Part shown: in pieces, positions 38,569-48,557 of the stretch | How the letters are laid out: each line of letters starts with the position of its first letter | How positions within the stretch are numbered: position 1 is the first letter of the stretch | Assembly: GCA_002918705.1 (NCBI GenBank) | Contig: PQKR01000002.1 | Span: 310,001-374,000 of the forward strand | DNA: 64,000 nt | Source: Escherichia sp. ESNIH1 | GTDB taxonomy: Bacteria > Pseudomonadota > Gammaproteobacteria > Enterobacterales > Enterobacteriaceae | Direction of reading: 5' to 3' | Made by a program: the position numbers and the translations under genes | The notes under the pieces: model-generated | What the model was told of the DNA's origin: nothing | What the model saw: the letters and a program-made list of their open reading frames with translations, nothing else | The model's database searches: none

Positions 38569-38584
38569 TGTGATTCACATCACA
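38569..38584. promoter_or_regulatory. CRP site upstream of cdd
   Basis: TGTGATTCACATCACA contains the TGTGA-N6-TCACA core. It lies 60 bp before cdd, and a second partial site (TGTGTATGCAACTT) follows at 38586. In E. coli cdd is activated by CRP at two sites with CytR between; the spacing here is compatible. Confidence 0.85.
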
Positions 38585-38638
38585 CTGTGTATGCAACTTA
38601 TGAAATTCAAATTAAAAATGCGCGACGCATCGCAAATT

Positions 38639-39334
38639 TTAGCCCACTAGCGTCAGGATCAGTGGGAAGAGCAGGGGTGCCATCAGGGAGGTGATAATCC
38701 CGCAGATCACCAGCGCCAGTGAACTGAATGCGCCCTCCTGATAATCCAGCTCCGCGCAGCGTGCCGTGCCCAGGGCGTGGGAAGCGGTGCCCATCGCCAG
38801 TCCGCGTGCCGCTTTGGTACGAATACGCATCAGATTGAGCAGGGTATGACCAAATACTGCCCCAAGGATGCCGACAAAGATTACGCAGACCGCGCTGATG
38901 GCCGGAATGCCGCCGATGCTGCCGCCTACCGCCATCGCAATCGGGGTAGTGACTGATTTTGGCAGTACCGAGGCAGCAATCTCCGGCGAGGCGCCCATCA
39001 GCAGCGCAATAGTGGTGCCGGTGACCATCGCGACCACGCTGCCGATAAAGCAGATGGAGATGATCGATTTCCAGCGGGCGCGGATCTGATGCAGCTGCTC
39101 ATAGAGCGGGTAGGCCAGCGCTACCACGGCGGGCTGAAGCAGATCGTTAAGGATTTTACTCCCGGCAAAATAACGCGCGTAGGGAATGCCGGTCAGTAGC
39201 AGGAAGGGGATCAACACTACCATCGCCACCAGCAGCGGATTGAGCAGCGGCATCTTAAAACGCGCCGCCAGCTTGCGGGCCGCAAAGAAGACCGCCAGCG
39301 TTAGCGGCAGCGACCACCAGATATTTTCCATCAC
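38639..39334 (-). CDS. yohK: LrgB/CidB-family protein YohK
   Basis: YohK is a polytopic inner-membrane protein (231 residues) of the LrgB/CidB family, the partner of the LrgA-type YohJ. In Gram-positives such pairs affect murein hydrolase activity, and related plant proteins export glycolate; the E. coli pair has been linked to uridine and metabolite transport. Its sequence length equals E. coli YohK. Its ATG overlaps the yohJ stop by four bases, giving a coupled yohJ-yohK operon upstream of cdd. Confidence 0.94.
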   Translation of the reverse strand: MMENIWWSLPLTLAVFFAARKLAARFKMPLLNPLLVAMVVLIPFLLLTGIPYARYFAGSKILNDLLQPAVVALAYPLYEQLHQIRARWKSIISICFIGSVVAMVTGTTIALLMGASPEIAASVLPKSVTTPIAMAVGGSIGGIPAISAVCVIFVGILGAVFGHTLLNLMRIRTKAARGLAMGTASHALGTARCAELDYQEGAFSSLALVICGIITSLMAPLLFPLILTLVG

Positions 39335-39729
39335 GATTTTGCTCCTTTCTTACTCGTCACCTTGCGCTCGCCGTGCACCAGATGCGAGCTCCAGCTCACC
39401 ACCAGGAAGACGATAAGCGTGCTGATCGCGCAGGAGACCACCACCGGTCCAAACTGCGCCCGCAGTACGTCGTAGTACTGCATCACGCCGACGCCAATGG
39501 GGACAAACAGCAGCGCCATATAGCGGATCAGCACGTAGCAACCGGGGTTAACCCATTTCGCCGGCAGAATTTGCAGTGCCAGCAGAACGAACATGATCAA
39601 CATACCGATAATGCTGCCAGGGATAGTGATGGGCAGCAGGGAAGAGATAGCGATCCCGGCATACAGGCAGGCATAGATCAGCACAAAAGCGCGAACATAC
39701 TGCCAGACAACGGTCAACGATTTAGACAT
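39331..39729 (-). CDS. yohJ: LrgA/CidA-family holin-like protein YohJ
   Basis: A 132-residue inner-membrane protein with four helices, of the LrgA/CidA family. It has the E. coli YohJ length and conserved [16 protein letters not shown] and [12 protein letters not shown] segments. I chose ATG 39729 ([12 protein letters not shown]); a twelve-codon upstream extension is not conserved. It is the first gene of the yohJ-yohK unit and divergent from dusC. Confidence 0.94.
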   Translation of the reverse strand: MSKSLTVVWQYVRAFVLIYACLYAGIAISSLLPITIPGSIIGMLIMFVLLALQILPAKWVNPGCYVLIRYMALLFVPIGVGVMQYYDVLRAQFGPVVVSCAISTLIVFLVVSWSSHLVHGERKVTSKKGAKS

Positions 39730-39937
39730 GGTGAAAGCCTCTGATGAAACGCATTCATCATACAATTGATTCGATAACTGTGCTATCGATCACATCATGA
39801 ATTGTGAGCATACCAAATATTCCTGAATGGAACGTCAGACATTCCTACAAGATTAGGCGTAAACCGCGCGATAAAGCCCCTTTCACCCATGAGCCAGAGA
39901 CGCTACCATACGCGCCTCTTTTCAGACGGGTAACGTT

Positions 39938-40885
39938 ATGCGTGTATTACTGGCACCGATGGAAGGCGTGCTCGATTCGCTGGTGCGCGAGCTGCTGACC
40001 GGGGTAAATGATTACGATCTCTGCATCACTGAATTTTTACGCGTGGTCGATCAGCTACTGCCGGTAAAATCATTCTATAAGATCTGCCCGGAGCTGCATC
40101 GCCAGAGCCGCACGCTGAACGGCACCCCGGTGCGGATCCAGCTGCTGGGTCAGTACCCGCAGTGGCTGGCGGAGAACGCCGCCCGCGCCGTGGAGCTGGG
40201 CTCGTTCGGGGTCGATCTCAACTGCGGCTGTCCGTCAAAGCTGGTAAACGGCAGCGGGGGCGGGGCCACGCTGCTCAAAGACCCTGAGCTCATCTACCGC
40301 GGCGCGAAGGCGATGCGCGAAGCCGTGCCCGCCTCGCTGCCCGTCACCGTTAAGATACGCCTCGGCTGGGACAGCGGTGCGCGGCAGTTTGAGATTGCCG
40401 ACGCGGTGCAGCAGGCGGGGGCCACGGAGCTGGTGGTGCATGGCCGCACGAAAGAGGATGGCTATAAGGCGGATCGTATTAACTGGCAGGCGATCGGCGA
40501 GATCCGTAGGCGGTTGACTATTCCGGTGATTGCTAACGGCGAGATCTGGGACTGGCAGAGCGCGCAGGATTGCCTGGCGGCGACTGGCTGCGATGCGGTA
40601 ATGATTGGCCGGGGCGCGCTGAACGTGCCTAACCTCAGCCGGGTGATCAAATACAACGCGCCGCGCATGCCCTGGCCGGAGGTAGTCGGCCTGCTCCAGC
40701 ACTACAGCCAGCTTGAGAAGCAGGGTGATACGGGGATGTATCACGTGGCGCGTATAAAGCAGTGGCTGGGCTACTTACGTAAGGAGTATGCCGAAGCCGA
40801 CGGCCTGTTTAGCCAGATCCGTACGCTGAAGCGGTCGGCGGAGATTGCCATCGCCATCGAAGCGGCCGCTAAATATATTCGGTGA
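39938..40885 (+). CDS. dusC: tRNA-dihydrouridine(16) synthase DusC
   Basis: DusC reduces uridine at position 16 of tRNAs with FMN and NADPH. The 315-residue TIM-barrel protein equals E. coli DusC (YohI). The catalytic Cys98 lies in [18 protein letters not shown], and the FMN phosphate site includes NGEIWD and MIGRGALN. The ATG at 39938 has a GGGTAACG site upstream. It is transcribed rightwards between yohJ and mdtQ. Confidence 0.96.
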   Translation: MRVLLAPMEGVLDSLVRELLTGVNDYDLCITEFLRVVDQLLPVKSFYKICPELHRQSRTLNGTPVRIQLLGQYPQWLAENAARAVELGSFGVDLNCGCPSKLVNGSGGGATLLKDPELIYRGAKAMREAVPASLPVTVKIRLGWDSGARQFEIADAVQQAGATELVVHGRTKEDGYKADRINWQAIGEIRRRLTIPVIANGEIWDWQSAQDCLAATGCDAVMIGRGALNVPNLSRVIKYNAPRMPWPEVVGLLQHYSQLEKQGDTGMYHVARIKQWLGYLRKEYAEADGLFSQIRTLKRSAEIAIAIEAAAKYIR

Positions 40886-41029
40886 CAATGCTTTCTTTTA
40901 TATCATTGATAAGGTGAATATTTTTCCAGCTGTGTCTTTTTATGACTGGCTGTGTTTTGCCACGCTTACCTAAAAAACAGGGTAAAAGTGTGTGTACTCT
41001 GCAACGCCCTGGTTTGACAGAGCGTGTCT

Positions 41030-42469
41030 ATGAATCGTCCCTTTATCCTCGCCGCTGCGGCGTGCTTCCCGCTGGTATCCTTTCTTAGCGGGTGCGCGCC
41101 GATGCATGACAGCGTCGTCCCCCTGAAAGAACAGGCCCCGGCCGCGGCGGCTACCCATAGCTTACCTCCGGCACTGGCTGCGGGCTGGCCGCAGAGCCAG
41201 TGGTGGCAGGCGTACCACGATCCGCAGCTTAACGCCCTGATTGAGCGCGCTCTGGCTCACGCCCCGGATATGCAGGTTGCAGAGCAGCGTATTCACCTTG
41301 CCGAAGCGCAGGCCCAGCGCGTCGCCGCCAACGATGGCCCCGAGGTCGATTTCTCTGCCGACGTAGAGCGGCAGCGCATGTCTGCCGAGGGGCTGATGGG
41401 ACCCTTTGCCATAACCGATCCTGCCGCCGGAACCACGGGTCCCTGGTATACCAACGGCACCTTCGGGCTTACCGCTGGCTGGGATCTGGACCTGTGGGGG
41501 AAAAACCGTGACGAGGTGGCCGCCCGCATTGGCAACGTACGCGCCCATGAAGCGGAACGTCAGCAGACGCGTCAGCTGCTGGCCACCAGCGTGGCGCGCC
41601 TTTACTGGCAGTGGCAGACCGAGGCGGCCATTAGTCAGGTGCTGGATGAGATCGAGCGTGACCAGCAGACGATAGTTGCCGCCGATCGTCAGCTCCATCA
41701 GGCGGGCATTACCTCCTCGGTGGCGGACGCGGAGAACAGCATCGACGAAGGGAAAACCCGTCAGCAGCAGAGCGAGGCCAGGGGTAAAATGCGGGTCATT
41801 GAAGCCCGCCTGATGGCATTAACGAACAGCAGCGCAGCCACGCTGCATCTGCAGCCCATCGGGCTGCCGAAGGTGGAGGGCAAGATGCCTGCGCAGCTCG
41901 GTTACGATCTGCTGGCCCGCCGTCCGGATCTTCAGGCGGCGCACTGGTACATTGAGTCCTCTCTCAGCAGCGTAGAGGCAGCAAAGGCGGCTTTCTACCC
42001 GGATCTTAATCTGATGGCGTTTTTGCAGCAGGACGCCCTGCACCTGAGCGATCTTTTTCGCCACTCTGCCCAGCAGATGGGCGTTACCGGCGGGCTGACG
42101 CTGCCGATCTTTGACAGCGGGCGGCTGAATGCCAGCCTGAACGTCGCTGAAGAGGAGCATAACCTCTCTATCGCCAGCTACAACAAGGCAGTAGTCGATG
42201 CGGTTAACGAGGTAGAGAAGGCGGCGGTGCAGGTTGCGACCCTGGCGGACGAAAACCAACGTCAGCAGCAGATCGAGCAGGATGCCGGACGGATCGTTGC
42301 GTTAGCCGAAGCACGTTTTAAGGTGGGGATTATTCCCGGCATGCGGGTCAGCCAGAGCCGTCTGCCGCTGCTTCAGGAGGAGATTAACGGTATTACCCTG
42401 CACGGCCAGTGGCTGGATGCCACTCTGCAGCTCACCTCCGCGCTGGGCGGGGGGTATCATCAGGTGTGA
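41030..42469 (+). CDS. mdtQ: MdtQ-type RND outer-membrane factor lipoprotein
   Basis: MdtQ (YohG) is a NodT/TolC-family outer-membrane factor proposed to work with a drug exporter; in E. coli K-12 the gene is disrupted, whereas here it is intact. The 479-residue product has a lipoprotein signal ending SGCAPM (Cys about 23) and two outer-membrane-factor repeats with long coiled-coil helices. The DLWGKNRDEVAARIGN and GGLTLPIFDSGRLNASL segments mark the repeats. I use ATG 41030; a GTG two codons upstream is also possible. Confidence 0.92.
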   Translation: MNRPFILAAAACFPLVSFLSGCAPMHDSVVPLKEQAPAAAATHSLPPALAAGWPQSQWWQAYHDPQLNALIERALAHAPDMQVAEQRIHLAEAQAQRVAANDGPEVDFSADVERQRMSAEGLMGPFAITDPAAGTTGPWYTNGTFGLTAGWDLDLWGKNRDEVAARIGNVRAHEAERQQTRQLLATSVARLYWQWQTEAAISQVLDEIERDQQTIVAADRQLHQAGITSSVADAENSIDEGKTRQQQSEARGKMRVIEARLMALTNSSAATLHLQPIGLPKVEGKMPAQLGYDLLARRPDLQAAHWYIESSLSSVEAAKAAFYPDLNLMAFLQQDALHLSDLFRHSAQQMGVTGGLTLPIFDSGRLNASLNVAEEEHNLSIASYNKAVVDAVNEVEKAAVQVATLADENQRQQQIEQDAGRIVALAEARFKVGIIPGMRVSQSRLPLLQEEINGITLHGQWLDATLQLTSALGGGYHQV

Positions 42470-42485
42470 TAAGTGTGTTTTTCCT

Positions 42486-42516
42486 GTAGGCCCGGTAAGC
42501 GCAGCGCCACCGGGCG
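42486..42516. repeat. Single REP unit after mdtQ
   Basis: One GC-rich palindromic REP unit downstream of mdtQ, similar to those at 7.2, 13.6, 14.1 and 62.6 kb. Confidence 0.75.
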
Positions 42517-42571
42517 TTACCCGGCGTGCTAAACTTTGCCCCCTTGCGGGGGCCATGTTCATTCGAACATC

Positions 42572-42655
42572 TTAGAAAATCATCTTAAACACGCCGGTTA
42601 CCACCAACAGCCCAATCAGAAAAATAATCAAAATAGCCCAAAGTAAAATTTTCAT
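42572..42655 (-). CDS. yohP: Small membrane protein YohP
   Basis: A 27-residue single-helix inner-membrane protein, almost identical to E. coli YohP, which is known to insert post-translationally through SRP-dependent routes with message localisation. The peptide starts MKILLWAILI and ends VFKMIF. The ATG at 42655 is preceded by an AAAGGACAGGA ribosome site. The larger open frame upstream (to 42814) has no conserved residues. It lies between the convergent mdtQ and the divergent yohF. Function unknown. Confidence 0.9.
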   Translation of the reverse strand: MKILLWAILIIFLIGLLVVTGVFKMIF

Positions 42656-42834
42656 CGTCCTGTCCTTTTGTTGTGACGTCTTGCTGATACCTCTGAAAGC
42701 ATAGGCAATTATCTCCCGTTTTGCCTGGCCGAAGCAGAAAATGGCCTGCCGCCTTGCGATAGTCGGGAACTCTCTATACTTACTGTTCAGCTTTTCGCGT
42801 TCTCCCCCTATCACTTCTTTTTGCGGAGGTTCTT

Positions 42835-43605
42835 ATGGGCACGACAAACAAGGTTGCCATCGTCACGGCGTCAGATTCAGGTATCGGTAAGCAGTGCGCG
42901 TTAGTGTTGGCGCAGCAGGGGTTTGACATTGGTATCACCTGGCACTCGGACGAGGAGGGGGCGAAAGCGGTTGCTGAGACCGTTGCCTCATTTGGCCGCC
43001 GGGCCGAAACCGTGCAGCTCGATCTGAGTAATCTGCCCGAGGGTGCGCAGGCGATCCAGACGCTGATCGACAAGTTTGGGCGTATCGACGTACTGGTGAA
43101 TAACGCCGGGGCGATGAGCAAAGCCCCGTTTCTGGAGATGGAGTTCAAAGACTGGCGTACCGTCTTTACCGTTGACGTTGACGGCGCGTTTTTATGCGCG
43201 CAGATCGCTGCCAGGAAGATGGTCGAGCAGGGCGAGGGTGGGCGCATTATCAATATCACCTCGGTACATGAGCACACCCCGCTACCGGAAGCCAGCGCCT
43301 ACACCGCTGCCAAACACGCTCTTGGCGGCCTGACCAAGTCAATGGCGATGGAGCTGGTGCAACACAAAATCCTCGTCAACTCGGTTGCGCCTGGGGCAAT
43401 CGCCACCCCAATGAACGACATGAAGGATGACGATGTGCAGGAAGGCTCGCTGCCGACTATTCCCCTAACCCGGCCCGGCAGAACCCAGGAGATTGCCAGC
43501 CTGGTGGGCTGGCTCAGCTCTGGGGACGCCAGCTACACCACCGGCCAGTCGTTTATCGTTGACGGCGGCTTTATGCTGGCCAATCCACAGTTCAAGCCCC
43601 AGTAA
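42835..43605 (+). CDS. yohF: Short-chain dehydrogenase YohF
   Basis: A 256-residue classical SDR with an NAD(P) motif near the N-terminus (ASDSGIGK, about 12-19), NNAG at about 90, catalytic Ser-Tyr-Lys (Ser141 in INITSVHEH; YTAAK) and the C-terminal IVDGGFMLANPQFKPQ. It resembles E. coli YohF (253), whose physiological substrate is uncertain, with activity reported on acetoin and related ketones. ATG 42835 has a CGGAGG site seven bases upstream. It is convergent with yohD. Confidence 0.93.
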   Translation: MGTTNKVAIVTASDSGIGKQCALVLAQQGFDIGITWHSDEEGAKAVAETVASFGRRAETVQLDLSNLPEGAQAIQTLIDKFGRIDVLVNNAGAMSKAPFLEMEFKDWRTVFTVDVDGAFLCAQIAARKMVEQGEGGRIINITSVHEHTPLPEASAYTAAKHALGGLTKSMAMELVQHKILVNSVAPGAIATPMNDMKDDDVQEGSLPTIPLTRPGRTQEIASLVGWLSSGDASYTTGQSFIVDGGFMLANPQFKPQ

Positions 43606-43622
43606 GCCGCAGACGGGAGGGG

Positions 43623-44201
43623 TTACTCTCCCGTCTCTCTGTTTTTTGCCAGCCAGCGTTTGATTACTGCCCGCAGGACAAAAGCGAGGACAACTGCCAG
43701 AATCAGCCATACCCAGTGCTTCAGGTGCTGGTCCAGGGTGTGCAGCCACGGGCCCACCACCTCGCCGCCTACATAGCCGAGGGTAGTAAAGATCAGCGCC
43801 CAGACAAGCGCGCCAATGATATTGAGCGGAATAAAGATCCTCGGTGACAGGCCGCTGGAGCCAATCAGCAGCGGGCCGATGATGCGAAAACCGTACATAA
43901 AGCGGGTGCCAATCACAAACAGCCAGGGCCGTTTTTTGATTAAGCGCTGGGCGCGATCGATCTTATCCTGATGGCGTGAGAAGTGGCCCAATACGCGATC
44001 CCCCAGGCGGCGGCCAAGCAGAAAGAGCAGCTGATCGCCAATCATTCCCCCTAATGCCACCGCTGCGACTACCAGCCAGAAGCGCAGCAGGCCCTGATGT
44101 GCTGCCACACCGCCGAGGAGGGTAATCGTTTCACCTTCTGCCACGCTGCCCACGACGAGCGCGGCGTAACCGTAGTGCGCAATCAGGCTGTTGATATCCA
44201 T
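43623..44201 (-). CDS. yohD: DedA-family inner-membrane protein YohD
   Basis: YohD is a 192-residue DedA-family protein (four to five helices, EGETITLLGG and GTRFMYGFR signatures). DedA proteins are involved in undecaprenyl-phosphate or phospholipid flipping and proton motive force; YohD itself is uncharacterised. I chose ATG 44201 (MDINSLIAHYGYA), the E. coli length; a 14-codon upstream extension is unconserved. It is divergent from yohC. Confidence 0.94.
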   Translation of the reverse strand: MDINSLIAHYGYAALVVGSVAEGETITLLGGVAAHQGLLRFWLVVAAVALGGMIGDQLLFLLGRRLGDRVLGHFSRHQDKIDRAQRLIKKRPWLFVIGTRFMYGFRIIGPLLIGSSGLSPRIFIPLNIIGALVWALIFTTLGYVGGEVVGPWLHTLDQHLKHWVWLILAVVLAFVLRAVIKRWLAKNRETGE

Positions 44202-44364
44202 GCGAGTTATGCTTTCTCCAGAGTGAAAATATGACTTAAGCATAGCGTCAGAAGAGCGTTAGCAAGGATGCGACGTGGCAGAGAGCGTTTCTTTGCACAA
44301 AAAATAATCAGCATTTGCATTATACTAAAGACGTTATCATCAGGGCTGACAGCAAGGGGGCGTT

Positions 44365-44952
44365 ATGAACCATGTCTGGGGACTCCTGTCCCATCCCGAT
44401 CGTGAAATGAAAGTGATCCGAGGCGAAAACGAAACGATTTCGCATCACTATACCCACCACGTTCTGCTGATGGCGGCGATCCCGGTTGTCTCCGCATTCA
44501 TAGGTACCACCCAGCTTGGCTGGCACTTTGGCGAAGGTGTCTTCTCAAGGCTGTCGCTCTCCACGGCATTGTTACTCGGCATTCTCTTCTATGGCCTGAT
44601 GCTGGCTGGCGTGGCGGTGATGGGACGGGTTATCTACTGGATGGCGCGTAATATTCCCCAGCGGCCGTCGCTGGCGCGCTGCATGGTCTTTGCTGGCTAT
44701 GTCGCAACGCCGCTCTTCCTGAGCGGGCTGGTCGCGCTCTATCCGCTGGTCTGGCTCTGCGCGCTGGTGGGAACGGTGGCGCTGTTCTATACCGGCTATC
44801 TGCTCTACGTCGGCATTCCGACCTTCCTGAACATTAATCAGGAGGAGGGGCTGAGCTTCTCCAGTTCGACGTTGGCGATTGGTGTGCTGGTGCTGGAAGT
44901 ACTGCTGGCGCTGACGGTGATACTCTGGGGTTACGGCTACCGCCTGTTCTGA
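44365..44952 (+). CDS. yohC: YIP1-family inner-membrane protein YohC
   Basis: A 195-residue protein with five hydrophobic segments, belonging to the YIP1 family; its length equals E. coli YohC. Its function is unknown. It is transcribed rightwards, followed by a terminator-type hairpin before pbpG, so it is monocistronic. Confidence 0.92.
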   Translation: MNHVWGLLSHPDREMKVIRGENETISHHYTHHVLLMAAIPVVSAFIGTTQLGWHFGEGVFSRLSLSTALLLGILFYGLMLAGVAVMGRVIYWMARNIPQRPSLARCMVFAGYVATPLFLSGLVALYPLVWLCALVGTVALFYTGYLLYVGIPTFLNINQEEGLSFSSSTLAIGVLVLEVLLALTVILWGYGYRLF

Positions 44953-45003
44953 ACCTGACGCGATCTGCGCGTAACGTTCAGCAAACAATCTTCTCTGGCG
45001 ACA

Positions 45004-45049
45004 ACGCATGATGGCAGCTATCATGCGCTGGCCAGCTTTTGCTTTTTTC
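45004..45049 (+). terminator. Terminator-like hairpin between yohC and pbpG
   Basis: A perfect 8-bp stem (CGCATGAT at 45005-45012 with ATCATGCG at 45020-45027) is followed, after about ten bases, by two T-rich runs. Confidence 0.55.
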
Positions 45050-45105
45050 TACCGGCAAAGGCGGTGTGCGTCACACGCGCGTGAATAATCACCAGAAGTC
45101 TCACC

Positions 45106-46053
45106 ATGCTGAAATTTCGAGTTTCCCTGTTAAGCCTTGCTCTGCTGCTGGCCGTCCCCGTCGCTCCTCAGGCGCTGGCCAAAACCGTTGCTGCTACCTC
45201 CGCTGCCCAGCCAGAGATCGCCTCCGGCAGCGCGATGATTGTCGACCTGCAAACCAACAAAGTGATCTACGCCAGCCATCCGGATCTGGTGCGGCCGATT
45301 GCCTCTATCACCAAGCTGATGACGGCGATGGTGGTGCTGGATGCCCACCTGCCGCTGGATGAACGTCTGAAAGTCGACATCAGCCAGACGCCAGAGATGC
45401 GCGGCATCTACTCTCGCGTACGCTTGAACAGTGAAATTAGCCGTAAGAATATGCTGCTGCTGGCGCTGATGTCTTCAGAGAACCGCGCCGCCGCAAGCTT
45501 AGCCCACCACTACCCTGGCGGCTACGATGCGTTTATTCGGGCGATGAATGCGAAAGCAAAATCCCTGGGCATGGTGCATACCCACTTTGTGGAGCCGACC
45601 GGGCTGTCGATCCATAACGTCTCTACCGCGCGCGATCTCACGAAGCTGCTGATTGCCAGCAAGCAGTATCCGCTCATCGGCCAGCTCAGCACCACCCGAG
45701 AAGAGATGGCGACCTTCTCCAGTCCGGCCTACACCCTGCCGTTTCGCAATACCAACCACCTGGTCTATCGCGACAACTGGAATATACAGCTGACCAAAAC
45801 CGGCTTCACCAATGCCGCCGGGCACTGCCTGGTAATGCGTACGGTGATCAATAACAAACCGGTAGCGCTGGTGGTGATGGACGCCTTTGGCAAATATACC
45901 CATTTCGCCGACGCCAGCCGCCTGCGTACCTGGATTGAGACCGGTAAGGTCCAGCCCGTGCCCGCATCGGCGCTGAGCTATAAGCGCCAGAAGGCGGCCC
46001 AGATGGCGATCAACGCCACCGGCAGCGCGGCGCAAACCGCGCAGAATGATTAA
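45106..46053 (+). CDS. pbpG: D-alanyl-D-alanine endopeptidase PBP7
   Basis: PbpG is a periplasmic low-molecular-weight penicillin-binding protein that cleaves D-Ala-mDAP crosslinks. The 315-residue product has a signal peptide (cleaved near QALA-25) and the three active-site motifs: Ser67-x-x-Lys70 (SITK), Ser124-Glu-Asn126 and Lys231-Thr-Gly233. Length is close to E. coli (310). It has a Gln/Ala-rich C-terminal tail. It is convergent with the GNAT gene (18 bp). Confidence 0.96.
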   Translation: MLKFRVSLLSLALLLAVPVAPQALAKTVAATSAAQPEIASGSAMIVDLQTNKVIYASHPDLVRPIASITKLMTAMVVLDAHLPLDERLKVDISQTPEMRGIYSRVRLNSEISRKNMLLLALMSSENRAAASLAHHYPGGYDAFIRAMNAKAKSLGMVHTHFVEPTGLSIHNVSTARDLTKLLIASKQYPLIGQLSTTREEMATFSSPAYTLPFRNTNHLVYRDNWNIQLTKTGFTNAAGHCLVMRTVINNKPVALVVMDAFGKYTHFADASRLRTWIETGKVQPVPASALSYKRQKAAQMAINATGSAAQTAQND

Positions 46054-46071
46054 TTAACTGCTGTTAATTGA

Positions 46072-46626
46072 CTACTCCGGCAGCGTCCAGTCTCCATCGT
46101 TGAGCGGGCGCTGCATAATCAGCGTATCCCGCCAGTCGCCCTTCTTGTAGCCAACGCTGCGCAGCTGTCCCACCACTTCAAAGCCGTGGCTTTTATGCAG
46201 GCGCAGAGAGCCTTCATTTTGATGGCCGTCGCCAATCACCGCCACCATCTGCCGCCACGGGCCCTCTTCACAGCGGGCGAGCAGGGCCTGCATCAGCGTG
46301 CTGCCGATCTGCCGCCCGGTCAGGGTGGACTCAATGTAGATAGAGCATTCAAGGGTATAGCGATAGGCGTGGCGCGGGCGATAGTGTCCCGCGTAGCAGT
46401 AGCCCACGATGATGCCGCGATAGAGCGCCACCAGCCACGGCAGGCCTTCGCCGGTAATTTTCGCGATGCGCTGACGCATCTCGTCGATGGTAGGGGGCAC
46501 CTCCTCAAAGGAGGCGCGGCCATGCAGAACATGCCAGGCATAGATCGCTGAGATAGCGTGTACGTCGTCCGGCCGGGCATCGCGGACTTCAACGTCGGTT
46601 ATGGCTAAAACATCAACAGCAGACAT
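46072..46626 (-). CDS. GNAT acetyltransferase, phosphinothricin/MnaT-like
   Basis: A 184-residue GNAT-fold N-acetyltransferase. It has the family features VEVRDARPDDVHAISAIYAWHV, YAGHYRPRHAYRYTLECSIYI and an acetyl-CoA loop around GRQIGSTLMQALL, the arrangement seen in phosphinothricin/methionine sulfone acetyltransferases such as E. coli MnaT. It lies 14 bp downstream of dld in the same direction and may share its transcript. Its exact amine substrate is not known. Confidence 0.85.
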   Translation of the reverse strand: MSAVDVLAITDVEVRDARPDDVHAISAIYAWHVLHGRASFEEVPPTIDEMRQRIAKITGEGLPWLVALYRGIIVGYCYAGHYRPRHAYRYTLECSIYIESTLTGRQIGSTLMQALLARCEEGPWRQMVAVIGDGHQNEGSLRLHKSHGFEVVGQLRSVGYKKGDWRDTLIMQRPLNDGDWTLPE

Positions 46627-46640
46627 CGCGCTGTACTCCT

Positions 46641-48371
46641 TTACGACCGGGGCTGGTCAGCGCCTTCGCCCCAGTACTTCCGCTTACTGGTTTTGCCAAT
46701 GCCGGGATTCATACTGTTAGTGGGATCGAGCTCGCGATAGTTGCGTTTCAGGCTCTCCGCCGCTTCATACAGATGCCCGACGTTATGTTCAGCCGGATAC
46801 TGCGCGCCGCGCTCGTGCAGCAGCGCCAGCATCTGCTCTTTTAGCTCATGGACATCAACGCCTCGCTTGACGATGTAGTCCTGATGGAAAACGTGACAGA
46901 AAAAGTGGCCATAGTAAAGCTTATGCGTCAGTTTGCTGGCGATCTCTTCCGGCAGCGTTTCAAACCACTCGGTGTCGTTACGCCGCAGGGCGATATCCAG
47001 AGCCAGGATCTCCTCTACCTCATCGGCATGCACGGCCTGGTAGCGGATCGCCGCTCCCGCTGCGGCAAAGCGGTGCAGAAAGGCTTTATTACCCTCCTCG
47101 GTGGTGCAGGCGAAGAAACCGCCTTCGGCCTCGGTGAAGTACTCCTTCAGCCAGCTTTGCGCTTCGGCAATGCCGTCTCCGGCCATCTTCAGCAGCAGGT
47201 GGTGCTCATACTTGTTGCGCCAGCTTTTCATCCGTGGCGGCAGATGCCCCGGGAAGACGCTGCCTACGCGCTGCATCAGGCGATCGGTAAAGTGGGGCTT
47301 AAACAGCGTCACCTTCTCCAGCATGGCGTCGGCACGCCCCTTGAGGGTGAAGAGCAGCGGCATCTTGTCAGTACCGAGCTTGTCGATCATCAGGAAGGTA
47401 TCTTTGCCGTAGCGCTCGGCGATATCGTAGATATCCCGATGCATATACTCCGCTGCCACCGGCAGGTTATCAAAATTGGCCAGCATATGACGGCGGATCT
47501 CCGTCAGTACCGCCGGCTGATTGGTGCCGATATAGAACACCTGCTGGCGCTTGGCGGCGGCAAAGGTATCGAGGCGCACGGCAAAGACCGCCAGCTTGCC
47601 CGCGCAGCCGGAGGACTCAAACAGGCGATCCGGATCGGCGTTATAGCGCGCAGGGGTGTCAGCCGCGATATCGCGCACCCGCTCCACGTAATCGCTGTCA
47701 TGGGCGTGACGGCCGTCGTGGCGCACGTCGGCGTCGGTTACGCGTCGGTCATCAAGCTTGCTGAGGATCTGCTCCGGCGTCTCGCCGAGGTCAATCCCTA
47801 AGTGGTTCACCAGCCGCAGCTGACCCTGCTCGTCAATGCGCGCAAAGAGCGACATCTCGGTGTAGGCCGGGCCGCGCTGTACCAGCGAGCCGCCGGAGTT
47901 ATTGCACACGCCGCCAATCACCGACGCCCCGATGCATGAGGAGCCAATCACCGAGTGCGGCTCCCGGCCCAGCGGCTTGAGGGCTTTCTCCAGCGCATAG
48001 AGGGTGGTGCCAGGGTAGGCCAGCACCTGCTTGCCTTCATCAATCAGCTGAAGCTGATCGAGACGCAGAGTGCTAATAATCACAATGTCACGATCGTAGT
48101 CGTTGCCGCTTGGCGTCGAGCCTTCGGTCAAGCCGGTATTCGCCGCCTGCATTAAAATGATCTTATCGGCACGCACGCAGAGATTGAGCACATGCCAAAG
48201 CTGTAGCAGCGACTCGGGGAATACCACCGCCAGCGCCTTGCCCTCGCCGGAGCGGAAGCCTTTGCGGTAGCGGGCGGTTTTGGCCGGATCGGTAAGCAAT
48301 TGCGCGTGGCCTACCAGCCGGGCAAGTTCGCTGAGAAAGAGGGTGTTATTTTGTAGGGGCACAGCAGACAT
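46641..48371 (-). CDS. dld: D-lactate dehydrogenase (quinone) Dld
   Basis: Dld is a peripheral inner-membrane FAD enzyme that oxidises D-lactate and reduces ubiquinone. The 576-residue product has an N-terminal FAD_binding_4 domain (NTGLTEGSTPSG and VIGSSCIGASVIGGVCNNSGG) and the C-terminal Lact-deh-memb domain. Its length is close to E. coli (571). The basic residues near 400-420 would form the membrane surface. It is separated from bglX by a divergent 186-bp region. Confidence 0.97.
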   Translation of the reverse strand: MSAVPLQNNTLFLSELARLVGHAQLLTDPAKTARYRKGFRSGEGKALAVVFPESLLQLWHVLNLCVRADKIILMQAANTGLTEGSTPSGNDYDRDIVIISTLRLDQLQLIDEGKQVLAYPGTTLYALEKALKPLGREPHSVIGSSCIGASVIGGVCNNSGGSLVQRGPAYTEMSLFARIDEQGQLRLVNHLGIDLGETPEQILSKLDDRRVTDADVRHDGRHAHDSDYVERVRDIAADTPARYNADPDRLFESSGCAGKLAVFAVRLDTFAAAKRQQVFYIGTNQPAVLTEIRRHMLANFDNLPVAAEYMHRDIYDIAERYGKDTFLMIDKLGTDKMPLLFTLKGRADAMLEKVTLFKPHFTDRLMQRVGSVFPGHLPPRMKSWRNKYEHHLLLKMAGDGIAEAQSWLKEYFTEAEGGFFACTTEEGNKAFLHRFAAAGAAIRYQAVHADEVEEILALDIALRRNDTEWFETLPEEIASKLTHKLYYGHFFCHVFHQDYIVKRGVDVHELKEQMLALLHERGAQYPAEHNVGHLYEAAESLKRNYRELDPTNSMNPGIGKTSKRKYWGEGADQPRS

Positions 48372-48557
48372 TTTCCACTCCTTGTGGCAGGGCCAGAATC
48401 ATCTGATAAAGCATAGCGCGGGAAAAACTATCCCGGCGAACTAATTGCCAGAAAAATAAGAGAATAACCCTGCAAGGCGCGCTACGATTATGGCACACTG
48501 CATTTTTTCGCACGATCAGGCCGCTGAGTCGGCTGTTAACACAAGAGAGTGAACGAC

